Positions 1 through 8,235 of a DNA stretch of 43,697 nt are shown here, piece by piece. The notes under the pieces were generated by a model, which did not search any database, was not told where the DNA came from, and worked only from the letters and a program-made list of their open reading frames with translations. The stretch comes from Actinomadura sp. CNU-125 (GTDB taxonomy: Bacteria; Actinomycetota; Actinomycetes; Streptosporangiales; Streptosporangiaceae): assembly GCF_001942465.1 (NCBI RefSeq), contig NZ_MKJY01000532.1, forward strand, positions 1-43,697, given 5' to 3'. The position numbers and the translations under genes were made by a program. Each line of letters starts with the position of its first letter. The stretch's first letter is position 1.

Positions 1-1232
1 GTGTTCGCGCGGTAGCCGAGCCGGGCGGCCACGTCGCCGACCCGCGCGGCGGCCCGACCCGCGCGAGGAGGTGCCCGGCGGGACGTCCGAGGGCGAGGGC
101 GGTGCGGCCGCGATGACGCGCGCACCCGCGGCGGCGTCCGCCCAGCCGCCGCGGCCGAGCCGGTCGGCGGTCGCGGCGGCGCTGCGCACCAGGACCGGCG
201 AGCGCTCCCCGGCCGCCCAGCGCGCCCGCAGCAGCACGTGCTCGGCGAGCAGCGTCCAGCCGGTGCGCTCCTGCTCGGCGAACGCGGCGAGCGCGCGCTC
301 CGCCGTGCGGACGGCCTGTTCGGGATCGTCGTCGTCCAGTTCGGCGTGGGCGAGCAGCAGGAGGCCGTCGGCGGTGTCGCAGCGGTAGCCGTGTTCGGCG
401 GCGGACGCGAGGGCCTTCTCCAGGACGGGACGCGCCTCGCCCGGCAGGCCCGCCGAGATCAGCGTCTCCGCCTGGTCGAACCGGCACTGCGCCAGGCGTT
501 CCCCGGACAGAGACGGCTCGGCCTCTGCATAGAGCCGAAGCGCGCGCGGGACGTCCCCACGCCGGGACACCACGAACGCCAGATTGCCCGTGGACATCGC
601 CGTCTGATGCTCCAGCCCTGCCGCCTTGGCCACGTCGACGGCTTCGCTGAGGGCCGCCTCCGCCGCGGCGAATTCGCTCTGGAACGCCCGTGCGAGACCC
701 AGATTGTTCAGCAGCCCGTTCAGAACCGCCGGATCGTGGCCACGACGAGGACGGGCAGCGCGCGCGCCGCCGCGTCCTGCGCCTCGGTCAAGCGTCCCGC
801 CCGCGCGAGGGCGCAGGCCGTGTTCGCCGCGAGCCGCGCCGCGTCCGTCCCGCGCAGGACGCCCTCCGCCTGTGCGGCGTGCGCGAGCGCCCCGGCGACG
901 TCACCGTCCGCGGACAGCAGGCCGACGAGGCTCATCCGCACCCGCGCCGCCGCGTACGCGCCGTCCGGCGACGCCTCCGCGATCTCCAGCGCCCGGCGCA
1001 GGAGCTCCAGCCCCTCTGCCAGCCGACCCAGTTCCTTGGCGGCGAGCCCCGCCGCGCGGAGCGCGGGGACCGCCGCCTCGCCCGTCTCGTCGCCGAGCAG
1101 CGCCAGCGCCCGGGCGTGCGCGGCCGCCGGGTCGGTCGCGACGAGCGACAGCAGATCGTCCCGTCCGGCCACATCCGGGTCCGGGGCGCCCCGTCCGTAT
1201 ACATCCGGCCTCGGCCGGTTCCGTCCGGTCAC
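1..1232 (-). CDS. TPR-repeat protein, partial at left edge, frameshifted
   Basis: Seen: helical Ala/Leu-rich TPR-like repeats, for example LAKELGRLAEGLELLRRALE and, in the next frame, NNLGLARAFQSEFAAAEAAL. I chose the GTG at 1232 because it overlaps the stop of the upstream gene in a GTGA, continuing the coupling of the sigma-factor trio. The reading frame changes near 740-752; adding one base there joins the two halves into an ordinary TPR protein. Another slip is likely near 50-115. The C-terminus lies outside the window. Known: TPR arrays are protein-interaction scaffolds, and actinobacterial TPR proteins next to ECF sigma factors often end in a CHAT (caspase-like) domain. That this one does is only inference. 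TPR identity is fairly sure; the function is unknown. Confidence 0.65.
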
Positions 1233-1675
1233 ACTCGGACCCAGCTCGTCACGACGGTCGCGCCGTCGTCCAGGCGGAACACCAGGCTGACCAGGCCCGC
1301 CGGGACCTCCGGCAGGCAGAACAGCCCGCCCGGTTCCACCCGGACGCCCGGCGGGTCGGCGGGCAGGTCGCGGTGCCGCACCACGACCGACGCGGGCGCC
1401 GGGACGACCCGTCCGGACATTTCCCGGAACCGCCCGGTTCCGGTGACCCGAACCTCGACCGTCGCGTCCGGGCAGGTGAACGTCAGCGTGCGCGCCTCCT
1501 CCCCGCGCGTCCCGCGCGCGGCGCCCCCGCCCTGCTCCAGCGACAGCTCCGCCAGCGTCGCCGCGGGCAGCCGCCACCCGAGCGCCGCGCGCCCGGCCGC
1601 CAGGACGTCCCCCGGGACCGGATCGAGGACGGTGAAGGCGTCCCGGACGCCCGCCAGCAGTTCGTCGTCGTTCAC
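1229..1675 (-). CDS. Hypothetical protein of sigma factor/TPR operon
   Basis: This 148-residue protein starts at a GTG (1675) that overlaps the sigma-factor stop codon in a GTGA, and its own TGA overlaps the start of the TPR gene, so all three are probably translationally coupled. The N-terminal third is helical, with DPVPGDVLAAGRAALGWR followed by LAELSLEQ. The remainder is rich in alternating hydrophobic and charged residues (TLTFTCPDATVEVRVTGTG, LVSLVFRLDDGATVVTSWV), suggesting a small beta-sandwich. There is no signal peptide or membrane segment. I do not recognise a named family. Its position suggests a partner or modulator of the sigma factor or the TPR protein. It lacks the HxxxCxxC motif of zinc-containing anti-sigma factors. 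Confidence 0.7.
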   Translation of the reverse strand: MNDDELLAGVRDAFTVLDPVPGDVLAAGRAALGWRLPAATLAELSLEQGGGAARGTRGEEARTLTFTCPDATVEVRVTGTGRFREMSGRVVPAPASVVVRHRDLPADPPGVRVEPGGLFCLPEVPAGLVSLVFRLDDGATVVTSWVRV

Positions 1676-2247
1676 CGCAGCAGCCTCCGCAGCGCGTCCA
1701 GGCAGCGCGCCCGGGTGGGGCCGACGCTGCCGAGCGGGATGCCGAGCGCCGCCGCCAGTTCCGCGTGGCCGGGGGACAGCGCGTACAGGCGCAGGAGCGT
1801 GCGGCAGCGCTGCGGCAGTCTCCGCAGCGCCGCGCCGACGCGCCCCACCCGGTCGCGTTCCAGCACGACCCTGTCCGGGGCCGGTTGCGCGGACGGCCCC
1901 ACGAACCCGCCCGCGGACGGTTCGGCGGGCCGCGCCATCGGCAAGCGCGCGCCCTGCCCCCGGACCGTCCGCAGGCTTTCGCGGCGCGCGGTCGTCACCA
2001 GCCAGACCCGGACCGCCCCGGCCTCCCGCACCGTGTCGATCCGCTCGACGAGCCGCAGCCACGTGGTCTGCACGACGTCGCGGGAGTCGTCGTCGTGCAG
2101 ACCGTGCGAGCGGGCCACCGCCCACAGCAGCGGGCTGTGCTCCGTCACCAGCCGGGCCCACGCGGCGCCGTCGCCGTCGCGGGCCCGGGCCACCAGTGCG
2201 CAGGCGTCGTCCGTACCGACGCCCGCGGATTCGTTGTATCGGGCCAA
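1672..2247 (-). CDS. ECF-type RNA polymerase sigma factor
   Basis: This is a 191-residue sigma-70 family protein. A region-2-like part (about residues 12-95: GAAWARLVTEHSPLLWAVAR, DVVQTTWLRLVERID, VWLVTTARRESLR) is followed by a linker and a region-4 helix-turn-helix (about 135-190: LRRLPQRCRTLLRLYALSP, LAAALGIPLGSVGPTRARCL). The size and lack of regions 1 and 3 fit the extracytoplasmic-function group. The start is a TTG at 2247 preceded by a strong GGAGGGAG ribosome site. It heads the coupled trio sigma - unknown - TPR and lies 93 bases downstream of the S8 protease on the same strand. No canonical anti-sigma gene is adjacent, so control may come through the TPR or unknown protein (inference). 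Confidence 0.88.
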   Translation of the reverse strand: MARYNESAGVGTDDACALVARARDGDGAAWARLVTEHSPLLWAVARSHGLHDDDSRDVVQTTWLRLVERIDTVREAGAVRVWLVTTARRESLRTVRGQGARLPMARPAEPSAGGFVGPSAQPAPDRVVLERDRVGRVGAALRRLPQRCRTLLRLYALSPGHAELAAALGIPLGSVGPTRARCLDALRRLLR

Positions 2248-2340
2248 TGAGAACTCCCTCCGAGCCCCCCGCGGACCGACAACTTTACGATTCGAACAAG
2301 TGCATGTACCCAGAGTTACCTTTTCGCCATCGTGCCGTAG

Positions 2341-3514
2341 TCAAGACCTGATGATTACGCCGAGGTCCGGGTGGGTAGGCCGGTTCGGCTGGTCGAGAAT
2401 CCTTTCCGCGGCGGTCGCCGGGGCGAGCCCCTCGGACGCCGCGAGCCCCGCGATCAGCCCCGCCACCATCGGCGTCGCGAACGACGTCCCGCTCCACGTC
2501 GCGAACCCGTCGAACCGGTCGGGGTCCGCGCCGTCCACCGGCGGCCGCGGCCCGTCGAACCGGACGAAGCTGCTCTCCACGTCCACCCCCGGCGCGGCGG
2601 CGTCCACCCACCAGCCGTAGTTGGAGAACCAGGCGCGGTCGTGCCCGTCCCCGTCGAGCGCGGCGACCCCGATCACCGGCTTGAGCGCGGCGGGCCAGAA
2701 CGGACGGTCGTCCGCCGCGTTCCCCGCGCACGCCACCACGACCGTCCGGCGGCCCAGCCCGGCGATCGCCCGCGACAGCACCGGCGACGGACGGTCGTCG
2801 TAGGTGTGGCAGCCGAGCGAGAGATTCACCACGTCGGCGTGGTCGCGGTCGGCGAGCCGCGCCAGCGCCCGGATGACGCCCAGTTCGTCTCCGACGCCGT
2901 CGCCGCCGAGCACCCGGCGCGCCCGCAGCCGCGCCGTCGGCGCGTGCCGCAGCACGACGCCCGCCACGAACGTCCCGTGCCCCGCCTGCGCGTCCAGCTC
3001 CCGGTCGAGGTCGGCGTCGAGCACCTCCGCGTCCTCCTCGCGCTGCTCCCGGAACCAGTCCGCGTCCTCGTACCAGGGGTGCGGCGCCAGGCCCGTGTCG
3101 AGGATCGCGACGGTCACGTCCCGGCACGCGTCCGCCGCCGGGCGCGGCGCCGGCACCGGGCTCGCCCGAACGCGGCCGGTCCGCGGGCCCGCTCCACCAC
3201 ATCGGCTGCCCGTGCACCAGGTGGTTCGGCGCCGCCGCGAGCCGCCGGTGCGGGCCGTCCCCGCCCAGTTCCGCCGCCAGCTCGCACACGTCGGGTTTCG
3301 CGAGGGCCCGCAGCCGCAGCCGCGCCACCCCGGCCCCGTCCTCCCGCGCGTCGCACCAGCGCCGCACCAGGTCCTCCGCGGCGGCGGCGTCGGGCCCGGC
3401 GACCAGGAGCTGGTCGCGGCGGATCAGCGCGGGACGTCCCGGCACCGGCTCCACCACGATCGCGTCCCGGTGCCGCGCCAGCACCCGCTCCAGAACCGCC
3501 TGCTGATCGAACAT
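2341..3514 (-). CDS. Subtilisin-like S8 serine protease, frameshifted
   Basis: All peptidase S8 signatures are present in order: catalytic Asp in VAILDTGLAPH, catalytic His in GHGTFVAGV, oxyanion Asn in ACAGNAAD, and catalytic Ser in GTSFATPMVAGL. An N-terminal part of about 115 residues begins MFDQQAVLERVLARH at the ATG at 3514, which has a GGGAGGCGAGG ribosome site. It lies in a different frame from the catalytic part, with the change near 3155-3185. The full product would be about 390 residues. I see no signal peptide, so the protease is probably cytoplasmic, unlike mycosin-type S8 enzymes. It stands just upstream of the sigma/TPR trio on the same strand, suggesting a shared process. The family is certain; the substrate is unknown. 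Confidence 0.85.
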
Positions 3515-3765
3515 CCGTCCTCGCCTCCCGTCGATCGTCCGTGCACACATGGTGCCGCAACCGTGACGATGCGTAGCGCGAAACCGTGCACGGCGCCCAT
3601 CGGGGACGATCAACGGTGTGCATGGCGTGGTCAAGTGTTCGACAAACAGCGAACTCGCGGTGGTGCGACCCGTGCCGATGATGCACAATGAGGGACGCGG
3701 ACGCCGACCCGGGACGTATGAGGCCGTAGGGGAAGACGAGCCTCGGTACAGATCCAGGAGGTCCG
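3515..3765. promoter_or_regulatory. Divergent intergenic region, S8 protease / DUF3145
   Basis: This 251-base gap separates divergently read genes and must hold promoters for both. The ribosome site CAGGAGG of the plus-strand gene is at 3755-3761. I see no convincing -35/-10 pair or long dyad. Confidence 0.4.
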
Positions 3766-4260
3766 GTGACCGCACGTGGCGTTTTCTACGTCCACTCCGC
3801 GCCACCTGCGCTGAGCCCGCACATCGAGTGGGCCGCCGCAGGTGTCCTCGGCGTGCCCGTTTCCCTTGAATGGGCCGATCAGGCGGCCGCGCCGGGGACG
3901 CTGCGCGCCGAACTGCATTGGGAGGGCAAGCCTGGGACGGCCGCGGGCATCACGTCGGCGTTGCGGAGCTGGAAACTGGTGCGCTTCGAGGTCACCGAGG
4001 ATTCCACTCCGGGCACCGACGGGGTCCGCTACAGCTTCACCCCGACGCTCGGGGTCTTCACCGGCGTGATCGGCGCCAGCGGCGACGTCATGGTCCCCGA
4101 GGACCGGCTCCGCACGGTCATGGCCAACGCCGCCGTCGGCAAGGCCAACCTCGAGAACGAGCTCGACCGTCTCCTCGGCACCCCGTGGGACAACGAGCTC
4201 GAACCGTTCCGCCGCGCCGGCGACGGCGCGCCGGTGCGCTGCTGCACGCCGCCGGTCTGA
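3766..4260 (+). CDS. DUF3145 family protein
   Basis: This 164-residue protein matches the actinobacterial DUF3145 pattern from end to end: RGVFYVHSAPPALSPHIEWA at the N-terminus, GVLGVPVSLEW, LRAELHWEGKPGTA, RFEVTEDSTPG, and ELEPFRRAGDGAPVRCCTPP near the C-terminus. The GTG start at 3766 follows CAGGAGG with good spacing. From memory, this gene is a regular neighbour of the fabD-fabH-acpP-fabF cluster in streptomycetes and relatives. Here it faces fabF tail to tail. Its biochemical role is unknown; a link with fatty-acid synthesis is suggested only by conserved neighbourhood. No membrane segment or signal peptide is visible. Confidence 0.88.
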   Translation: MTARGVFYVHSAPPALSPHIEWAAAGVLGVPVSLEWADQAAAPGTLRAELHWEGKPGTAAGITSALRSWKLVRFEVTEDSTPGTDGVRYSFTPTLGVFTGVIGASGDVMVPEDRLRTVMANAAVGKANLENELDRLLGTPWDNELEPFRRAGDGAPVRCCTPPV

Positions 4261-4370
4261 CCGTCGACCGGAGCGTAGCCCTGCGGAGCGGAGGTCACGG
4301 TCAGACGGCCGCCTTTGCCGGGGGGTGTGGGGGGTCGCCCCCCACAATGACGAGTCTGACCGTCGACCGG
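4255..4370. repeat. 17-base direct repeat with internal inverted copy
   Basis: GTCTGACCGTCGACCGG occurs at 4255-4271, overlapping the DUF3145 stop, and again at 4354-4370. An inverted ACGGTCAGAC at 4297-4306 can pair with GTCTGACCGT of the first copy (10-bp arms). It probably belongs to the termination zone between convergent genes. Confidence 0.6.
4326..4346. terminator. Hairpin between DUF3145 and fabF
   Basis: Perfect 9-bp stem TGTGGGGGG / CCCCCCACA with a TCG loop, between the two convergent genes. There is no T-run, as is usual in actinomycetes. Confidence 0.6.
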
Positions 4371-4462
4371 CGGCCGGGCGCAGGCGTCCGGTGCCGGCTG
4401 GAGCGTGCCCGTCCCGCAACGAGCATGCCCCCGCCGCACCGGCACGCCGCCCCGGCACGCGA

Positions 4463-4493
4463 ACGGCCCGGACCCCATCGGGGCCCGGGCCGT
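4463..4493 (-). terminator. Strong terminator of the fab operon
   Basis: Stem ACGGCCCGG / CCGGGCCGT, one mismatch, then CCCC / GGGG closing an ATC loop. It lies about 55 bases beyond the fabF stop, as expected for the end of the fabD-H-acpP-F transcript. Confidence 0.75.
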
Positions 4494-4545
4494 GAAGCCG
4501 AGAACGCTCAGCTCAGACGGGTCATTGCGGGGGGCGACCCGCCGC

Positions 4546-5853
4546 TCAGACGGCGCGTTCGAACGCGACCGACACGTTGTGGCCGCCGAAGCCGAACGAG
4601 TTGTTGAGCGCGGCGGCCGGGCCGTCCGGGAGCTTGCGCGGCTCGTCGCGCGCGATGTCCAGGTCGACCTCGTCGTCCATGTCCTCCAGGTTCGCGACGG
4701 CGGGGACGAGCCCCTCCTTCAGCGCGAGGAGGGTGAAGGCCGACTCCAGCGCACCGGCGCCGCCGAGCAGGTGCCCGGTCATCGACTTGGTCGCGGTGAT
4801 GACGGCGCCGCGGGCGGCGTCCTCGCCGAGGCCCGCCTTGATCGAGGCGAGTTCGGCGACGTCCCCGGCCGGGGTGGAGGTGGCGTGCGCGTTGATGTGC
4901 ACGATCTCCTCGGGCCGCAGGCCCGCGTCGGCGAGCGCCCGCTGCATGGCCTTGGCCTGCCCGGCGCCGCTCGGGTCGGGCAGCACGATGTCGTAGGCGT
5001 CGCCGGAGTAGCCGCAGCCGGACGCGTAGCCGATGACGTCGGCGCCGCGGGCGCGGGCGTGCTCCTCCGACTCGAAGATCATCACGGCGGAGCCCTCGCC
5101 GAGCACGAACCCGTCGCGGTTCTTGTCGTACGGACGGGACGCGCGCGCGGGCTCGTCGTTGCGCGTCGACATCGCCCGCATGGCGCCGAACGAGGCCATC
5201 TGCAGCGGGTGGATGCAGGACTCGGTGCCGCCGCAGATCACCACGTCGGCGCGGCCCGCGCGGATCATGTCGATGGCGTAGCCGACGGCCTCGCCGCTGG
5301 ACGCGCAGGCGCTGACCAGCGCGTGCGAGCCGGCCATCGCGCCGAACTCGATGCCGACGTGCCCGGAGGCGCCGTTCGGCATCAGCATCGGGACGGTGAA
5401 GGGCGAGACCCGCGACCAGCCCTTCTCCCGGAACACGTCGTAGCTGTTGAGGGCGGTGTGCAGGCCGCCGATGCCGCTGGACAGCACGACGCCGAGCCGC
5501 TCGCCGTCCACGGTGAAACCGCCGTCGACGCCGACCCGCTCCATGCCCTTCTGCGGCTTGCCGCCGGTCGGCGGTGCGAACCCGGCGTCCACCCACGCCT
5601 CGCGCGCGGCGATCAGCGCGATCGCCTGGTTGCGGTCGAGGCGGCGCATCGTCTGCCGGGGAATGATCTCGGACGGGTCGACCTTCAACGTCGCCGCGAA
5701 CTTCACCGGCACGTCGTCGATGTTGTCCCAGTCCAGCTTGCGGACCCCGGATTCTCCGGCGAGCAGGGCGGACCAGGTCGACGGCATGTCGCCGCCGAGA
5801 GGGGTCGTTGCACCGAGACCTGTCACCACGACCCTGGTCTGGCTCTTGCTCAT
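4546..5853 (-). CDS. fabF: 3-oxoacyl-ACP synthase II
   Basis: This 435-residue condensing enzyme catalyses elongation of acyl chains by decarboxylative Claisen condensation of acyl-enzyme with malonyl-ACP in the cytoplasm. The thiolase-fold Cys-His-His triad is visible: Cys183 in SACASSGEA, His323 in NAHATSTPAGD and His361 in KSMTGHLLGGAG, followed by the C-terminal NNSFGFGGHN. The N-terminus VVVTGLGATTPLGG and length are typical of FabF. It is the last gene of fabD-fabH-acpP-fabF, with a strong terminator downstream. It is the housekeeping type rather than a polyketide KS-alpha: the partners are fabD and fabH and there is no chain-length-factor gene. Confidence 0.97.
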   Translation of the reverse strand: MSKSQTRVVVTGLGATTPLGGDMPSTWSALLAGESGVRKLDWDNIDDVPVKFAATLKVDPSEIIPRQTMRRLDRNQAIALIAAREAWVDAGFAPPTGGKPQKGMERVGVDGGFTVDGERLGVVLSSGIGGLHTALNSYDVFREKGWSRVSPFTVPMLMPNGASGHVGIEFGAMAGSHALVSACASSGEAVGYAIDMIRAGRADVVICGGTESCIHPLQMASFGAMRAMSTRNDEPARASRPYDKNRDGFVLGEGSAVMIFESEEHARARGADVIGYASGCGYSGDAYDIVLPDPSGAGQAKAMQRALADAGLRPEEIVHINAHATSTPAGDVAELASIKAGLGEDAARGAVITATKSMTGHLLGGAGALESAFTLLALKEGLVPAVANLEDMDDEVDLDIARDEPRKLPDGPAAALNNSFGFGGHNVSVAFERAV

Positions 5854-5932
5854 GATGGTTCTCCTTGCCGGCGTGGAGGGGGGTTCGGATCGGGCGCGCC
5901 GTCCGGGGCGGCGGCGCGCCGTCCCCGCGTCG

Positions 5933-6184
5933 TCAGTCCTTCTTGAGCTTCTGGACGAAGTTGATGACGTCCTGGACGGTCTTGAGGTTGCGCAGCTCGT
6001 CGTCGGGGATCTCGACGCCGAACTCGTCCTGCGCGGCCACGGCGATCTCCACCATCGACAGCGAGTCGATGTCGAGGTCGTCGATGAAGTTCTTCTCCGG
6101 GGTGACCTCGTCCTTGTCGATCCCGACGATGTCGTCGATGATCTTGGCCAGGCCCTCGAGGATCTCGGCTTCGGCGACTGCCAT
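5933..6184 (-). CDS. acpP: Acyl carrier protein
   Basis: This 83-residue acidic carrier protein has the phosphopantetheine attachment motif DIDSLSMVEI, with Ser41 as the modified residue. It also shows the usual helix I (ILEGLAKIIDDIVGID) and helix III region (IPDDELRNLKTVQDVINFV). It carries growing chains as thioesters between FabD, FabH and FabF. It lies between fabH (60-base gap) and fabF (79-base gap) in the same direction. The size, motif and position make it the primary fatty-acid ACP. Confidence 0.97.
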   Translation of the reverse strand: MAVAEAEILEGLAKIIDDIVGIDKDEVTPEKNFIDDLDIDSLSMVEIAVAAQDEFGVEIPDDELRNLKTVQDVINFVQKLKKD

Positions 6185-6244
6185 GGTTCTTCTCTCTTTC
6201 CTTCAGTGGGTTGGTCCGGGGTCGCGGCGCGGACGAGCGGCGAC

Positions 6245-7213
6245 CTACGGGATCTGGATGACCTGGGCAGCGTAGGACAGCCCGGCGCCGAACCCGACCA
6301 GGAGGGCCGGGGCGCCGGACGGCACGTCGCCGCGTTCGATCATCCGGGACATGGCCAGCGGGATGGACGCTCCCGAGGTGTTGCCGGAGTGGACGATGTC
6401 GTCGGCCACGACCGCGTTGACGGCCTTCACCTTGCGGGCGATCGCCTCGATGATCCGCAGGTTGGCCTGGTGCGGGACGATCGCCGCGAGGTCCTGCGGG
6501 GCGACTCCGGCGCGCTCGCACGCCTCCAGCGCGACGGGCGCGATCGCGGTCGTCGCCCAGCGGAAGACGGCCTGGCCCTCCTGCCGGATGAACGAGTGCC
6601 GGTCCGGAATGATGATCTTGTCGAAGCCTTCGCCGTCGCTGCCCCACACGACCGGGCCGATGCCGGGCTCGTCGCTGCCGGTGACGACCGCCGCGCCCGC
6701 GCCGTCGGCGAAGATGATGCAGGTCGTCCGGTCGGTCCAGTCGAGCCACTGCGACATCTTCTCGGAGCCGATGACGAGCACGTTGCGCGCGCTCCCGGCC
6801 CGGACGGCGGCGCTGGCGGTGCCGAGCGCGTAGCAGAACCCGGCGCACGCGGCGTTCAGGTCGAACGCGCCGGGCGCGTCGATGCCGAGGCGGTGCGCGA
6901 CGGCCGCCGCGTGGCTCGGCATCGGCGACTCCGCCGAGCAGGTCGCGAGGATCACCAGGTCGATGTCGGACGGGGCGAGGCCGCTGTTGGCGAGGGCCTT
7001 GCCGCCCGCGTGCACGCCGAGTTCGACGATGCCCTCGTCGTCGGCGGCGATGCGCCGCTCGGCGATGCCGACGCGGCTGCGGATCCAGGCGTCGTCGGTG
7101 TCGATGCTCTTCGCCAGGTCGTCGTTGGTGACGACCTTGGCGGGCCGGTAGTCGCCGAACGCGAGGATCCTCGCGCCGGCGGCGACCTCGGGGATGCGGA
7201 GTCCCGCGCTCAC
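6245..7213 (-). CDS. fabH: 3-oxoacyl-ACP synthase III
   Basis: This 322-residue enzyme starts fatty-acid synthesis by condensing an acyl-CoA primer with malonyl-ACP. The Cys-His-Asn triad is visible: Cys123 in NAACAGFCYAL, His248 in IVPHQANLRI and Asn278 in HSGNTSGAS. The GTG start at 7213 overlaps the fabD stop in a GTGA, so the two are probably translationally coupled. The open frame continues far upstream because of GC-rich coding bias; that extension is antisense-like and is not part of the protein. Actinomycete FabH enzymes commonly accept branched primers, which fits the group, but the sequence alone does not prove substrate choice. Confidence 0.96.
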   Translation of the reverse strand: MSAGLRIPEVAAGARILAFGDYRPAKVVTNDDLAKSIDTDDAWIRSRVGIAERRIAADDEGIVELGVHAGGKALANSGLAPSDIDLVILATCSAESPMPSHAAAVAHRLGIDAPGAFDLNAACAGFCYALGTASAAVRAGSARNVLVIGSEKMSQWLDWTDRTTCIIFADGAGAAVVTGSDEPGIGPVVWGSDGEGFDKIIIPDRHSFIRQEGQAVFRWATTAIAPVALEACERAGVAPQDLAAIVPHQANLRIIEAIARKVKAVNAVVADDIVHSGNTSGASIPLAMSRMIERGDVPSGAPALLVGFGAGLSYAAQVIQIP

Positions 7214-8142
7214 GATGCGCCTCCCGTCGTGTGCGCCTTGATCAGCTCGCGGGCCTTGTCGAGGTCCGCGGGGGTCTTCAGGGCGACCAGCTCGACGCCC
7301 TTGAGTTCGCGCTTGGCGAGCCCGGTGAGCGTACCGGCGGGCGGCAGCTCGATGATCCCGGTGACGCCGAGTTCCCGCATCGTCGCCATGCAGGCGTCCC
7401 AGCGGACGGGCGCGCTGACCTGCTCGACGAGCCGTCCGACGAACTCGCGGCCGGAGTCGACGGCGGCGCCGTCGCGGTTCTGCAGCAGTGTCGTGCGCGG
7501 GTCGGCGACGGGCGCGCCGGGCGCGAGCCGGCGGAGCGTGTCGACGGCGGGCGCCATGTGCCCGGTGTGGAAGGCACCGGCGACCGACAGCGACCGGAGC
7601 CGCGCCTTGGCGGGCGGTTCCGCGGTGAACTCGGCGAGCTCCGCGGCGGTCCCGGCGGCCACGATCTGCCCGGCGCCGTTGACGTTCGCGGGGGTGAGCC
7701 CGTGCTTGTCGATCGCGGCGAGGACCTCGTCGGCGTCGCCGCCGAGCACGGCCGTCATGCCGGTCTCGGTGACGGCGGCGGCCTCGGCCATCGCGCGGCC
7801 CCGCTCCCGGACGAGCACCAGCGCGGCCTCGGGGCTCAGTACTCCGGCGATCGCGGCGGCGGCCAGTTCCCCCACGCTGTGCCCGGCGACCGCGTCCGGC
7901 GCCGCGTCGGTGTCGGCGTACAGGACCTCGTGCGCGGCGAGGGCGGCGGCGACCAGCAGCGGCTGCGCCACGGCGGTGTCGCGGATCTCCTCGGCGTCGG
8001 CGGTCGTCCCGTACCGGACCAGGTCGAGCCCGGTGACGGCCGACCACCACGCCAGCCGGTCGGCGACGCCTGGGATCTCTAGCCATGGCTCTAGAAAGCC
8101 GGGGGTCTGAGCGCCCTGGCCGGGCGAGGCGACGAGAATCAC
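7210..8142 (-). CDS. fabD: Malonyl-CoA:ACP transacylase
   Basis: This 310-residue acyltransferase loads malonyl groups from CoA onto ACP. It has the N-terminal SPGQGAQTPGF motif, the nucleophile motif GHSVGE (Ser89) and the downstream FHTGHM segment (191-196) that carries the catalytic His. The GTG start at 8142 leaves a 93-base gap to the regulator gene; this gap contains a candidate activator site. It is the first gene of the fab operon and overlaps fabH by four bases. A second transcriptional role cannot be judged from the sequence. Confidence 0.96.
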   Translation of the reverse strand: MILVASPGQGAQTPGFLEPWLEIPGVADRLAWWSAVTGLDLVRYGTTADAEEIRDTAVAQPLLVAAALAAHEVLYADTDAAPDAVAGHSVGELAAAAIAGVLSPEAALVLVRERGRAMAEAAAVTETGMTAVLGGDADEVLAAIDKHGLTPANVNGAGQIVAAGTAAELAEFTAEPPAKARLRSLSVAGAFHTGHMAPAVDTLRRLAPGAPVADPRTTLLQNRDGAAVDSGREFVGRLVEQVSAPVRWDACMATMRELGVTGIIELPPAGTLTGLAKRELKGVELVALKTPADLDKARELIKAHTTGGAS

Positions 8143-8211
8143 AGCGACAAGCCTGCCGGTAAGGGGTCCCCGGTGCCGATGCGGATGAGCACGAAGTTTC
8201 GCCGTGAGGCT

Positions 8212-8228
8212 TTGTAAGACACCTACAA
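8212..8228. promoter_or_regulatory. Candidate FasR operator upstream of fabD
   Basis: The interrupted dyad TTGTA-AGACACC-TACAA lies in the 93-base gap between the regulator gene and fabD. In Streptomyces coelicolor the related regulator FasR activates this operon from sites in the fabD promoter. Assigning this dyad to it is inference. Confidence 0.5.
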
Positions 8229-8235
8229 GCGTGGA

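Noticed and set aside
626..2620. Long plus-strand open frames opposite the sigma/TPR trio
   Set aside because: Composition is Arg/Pro/Ser-rich with no domain, typical of antisense frames in very GC-rich DNA.
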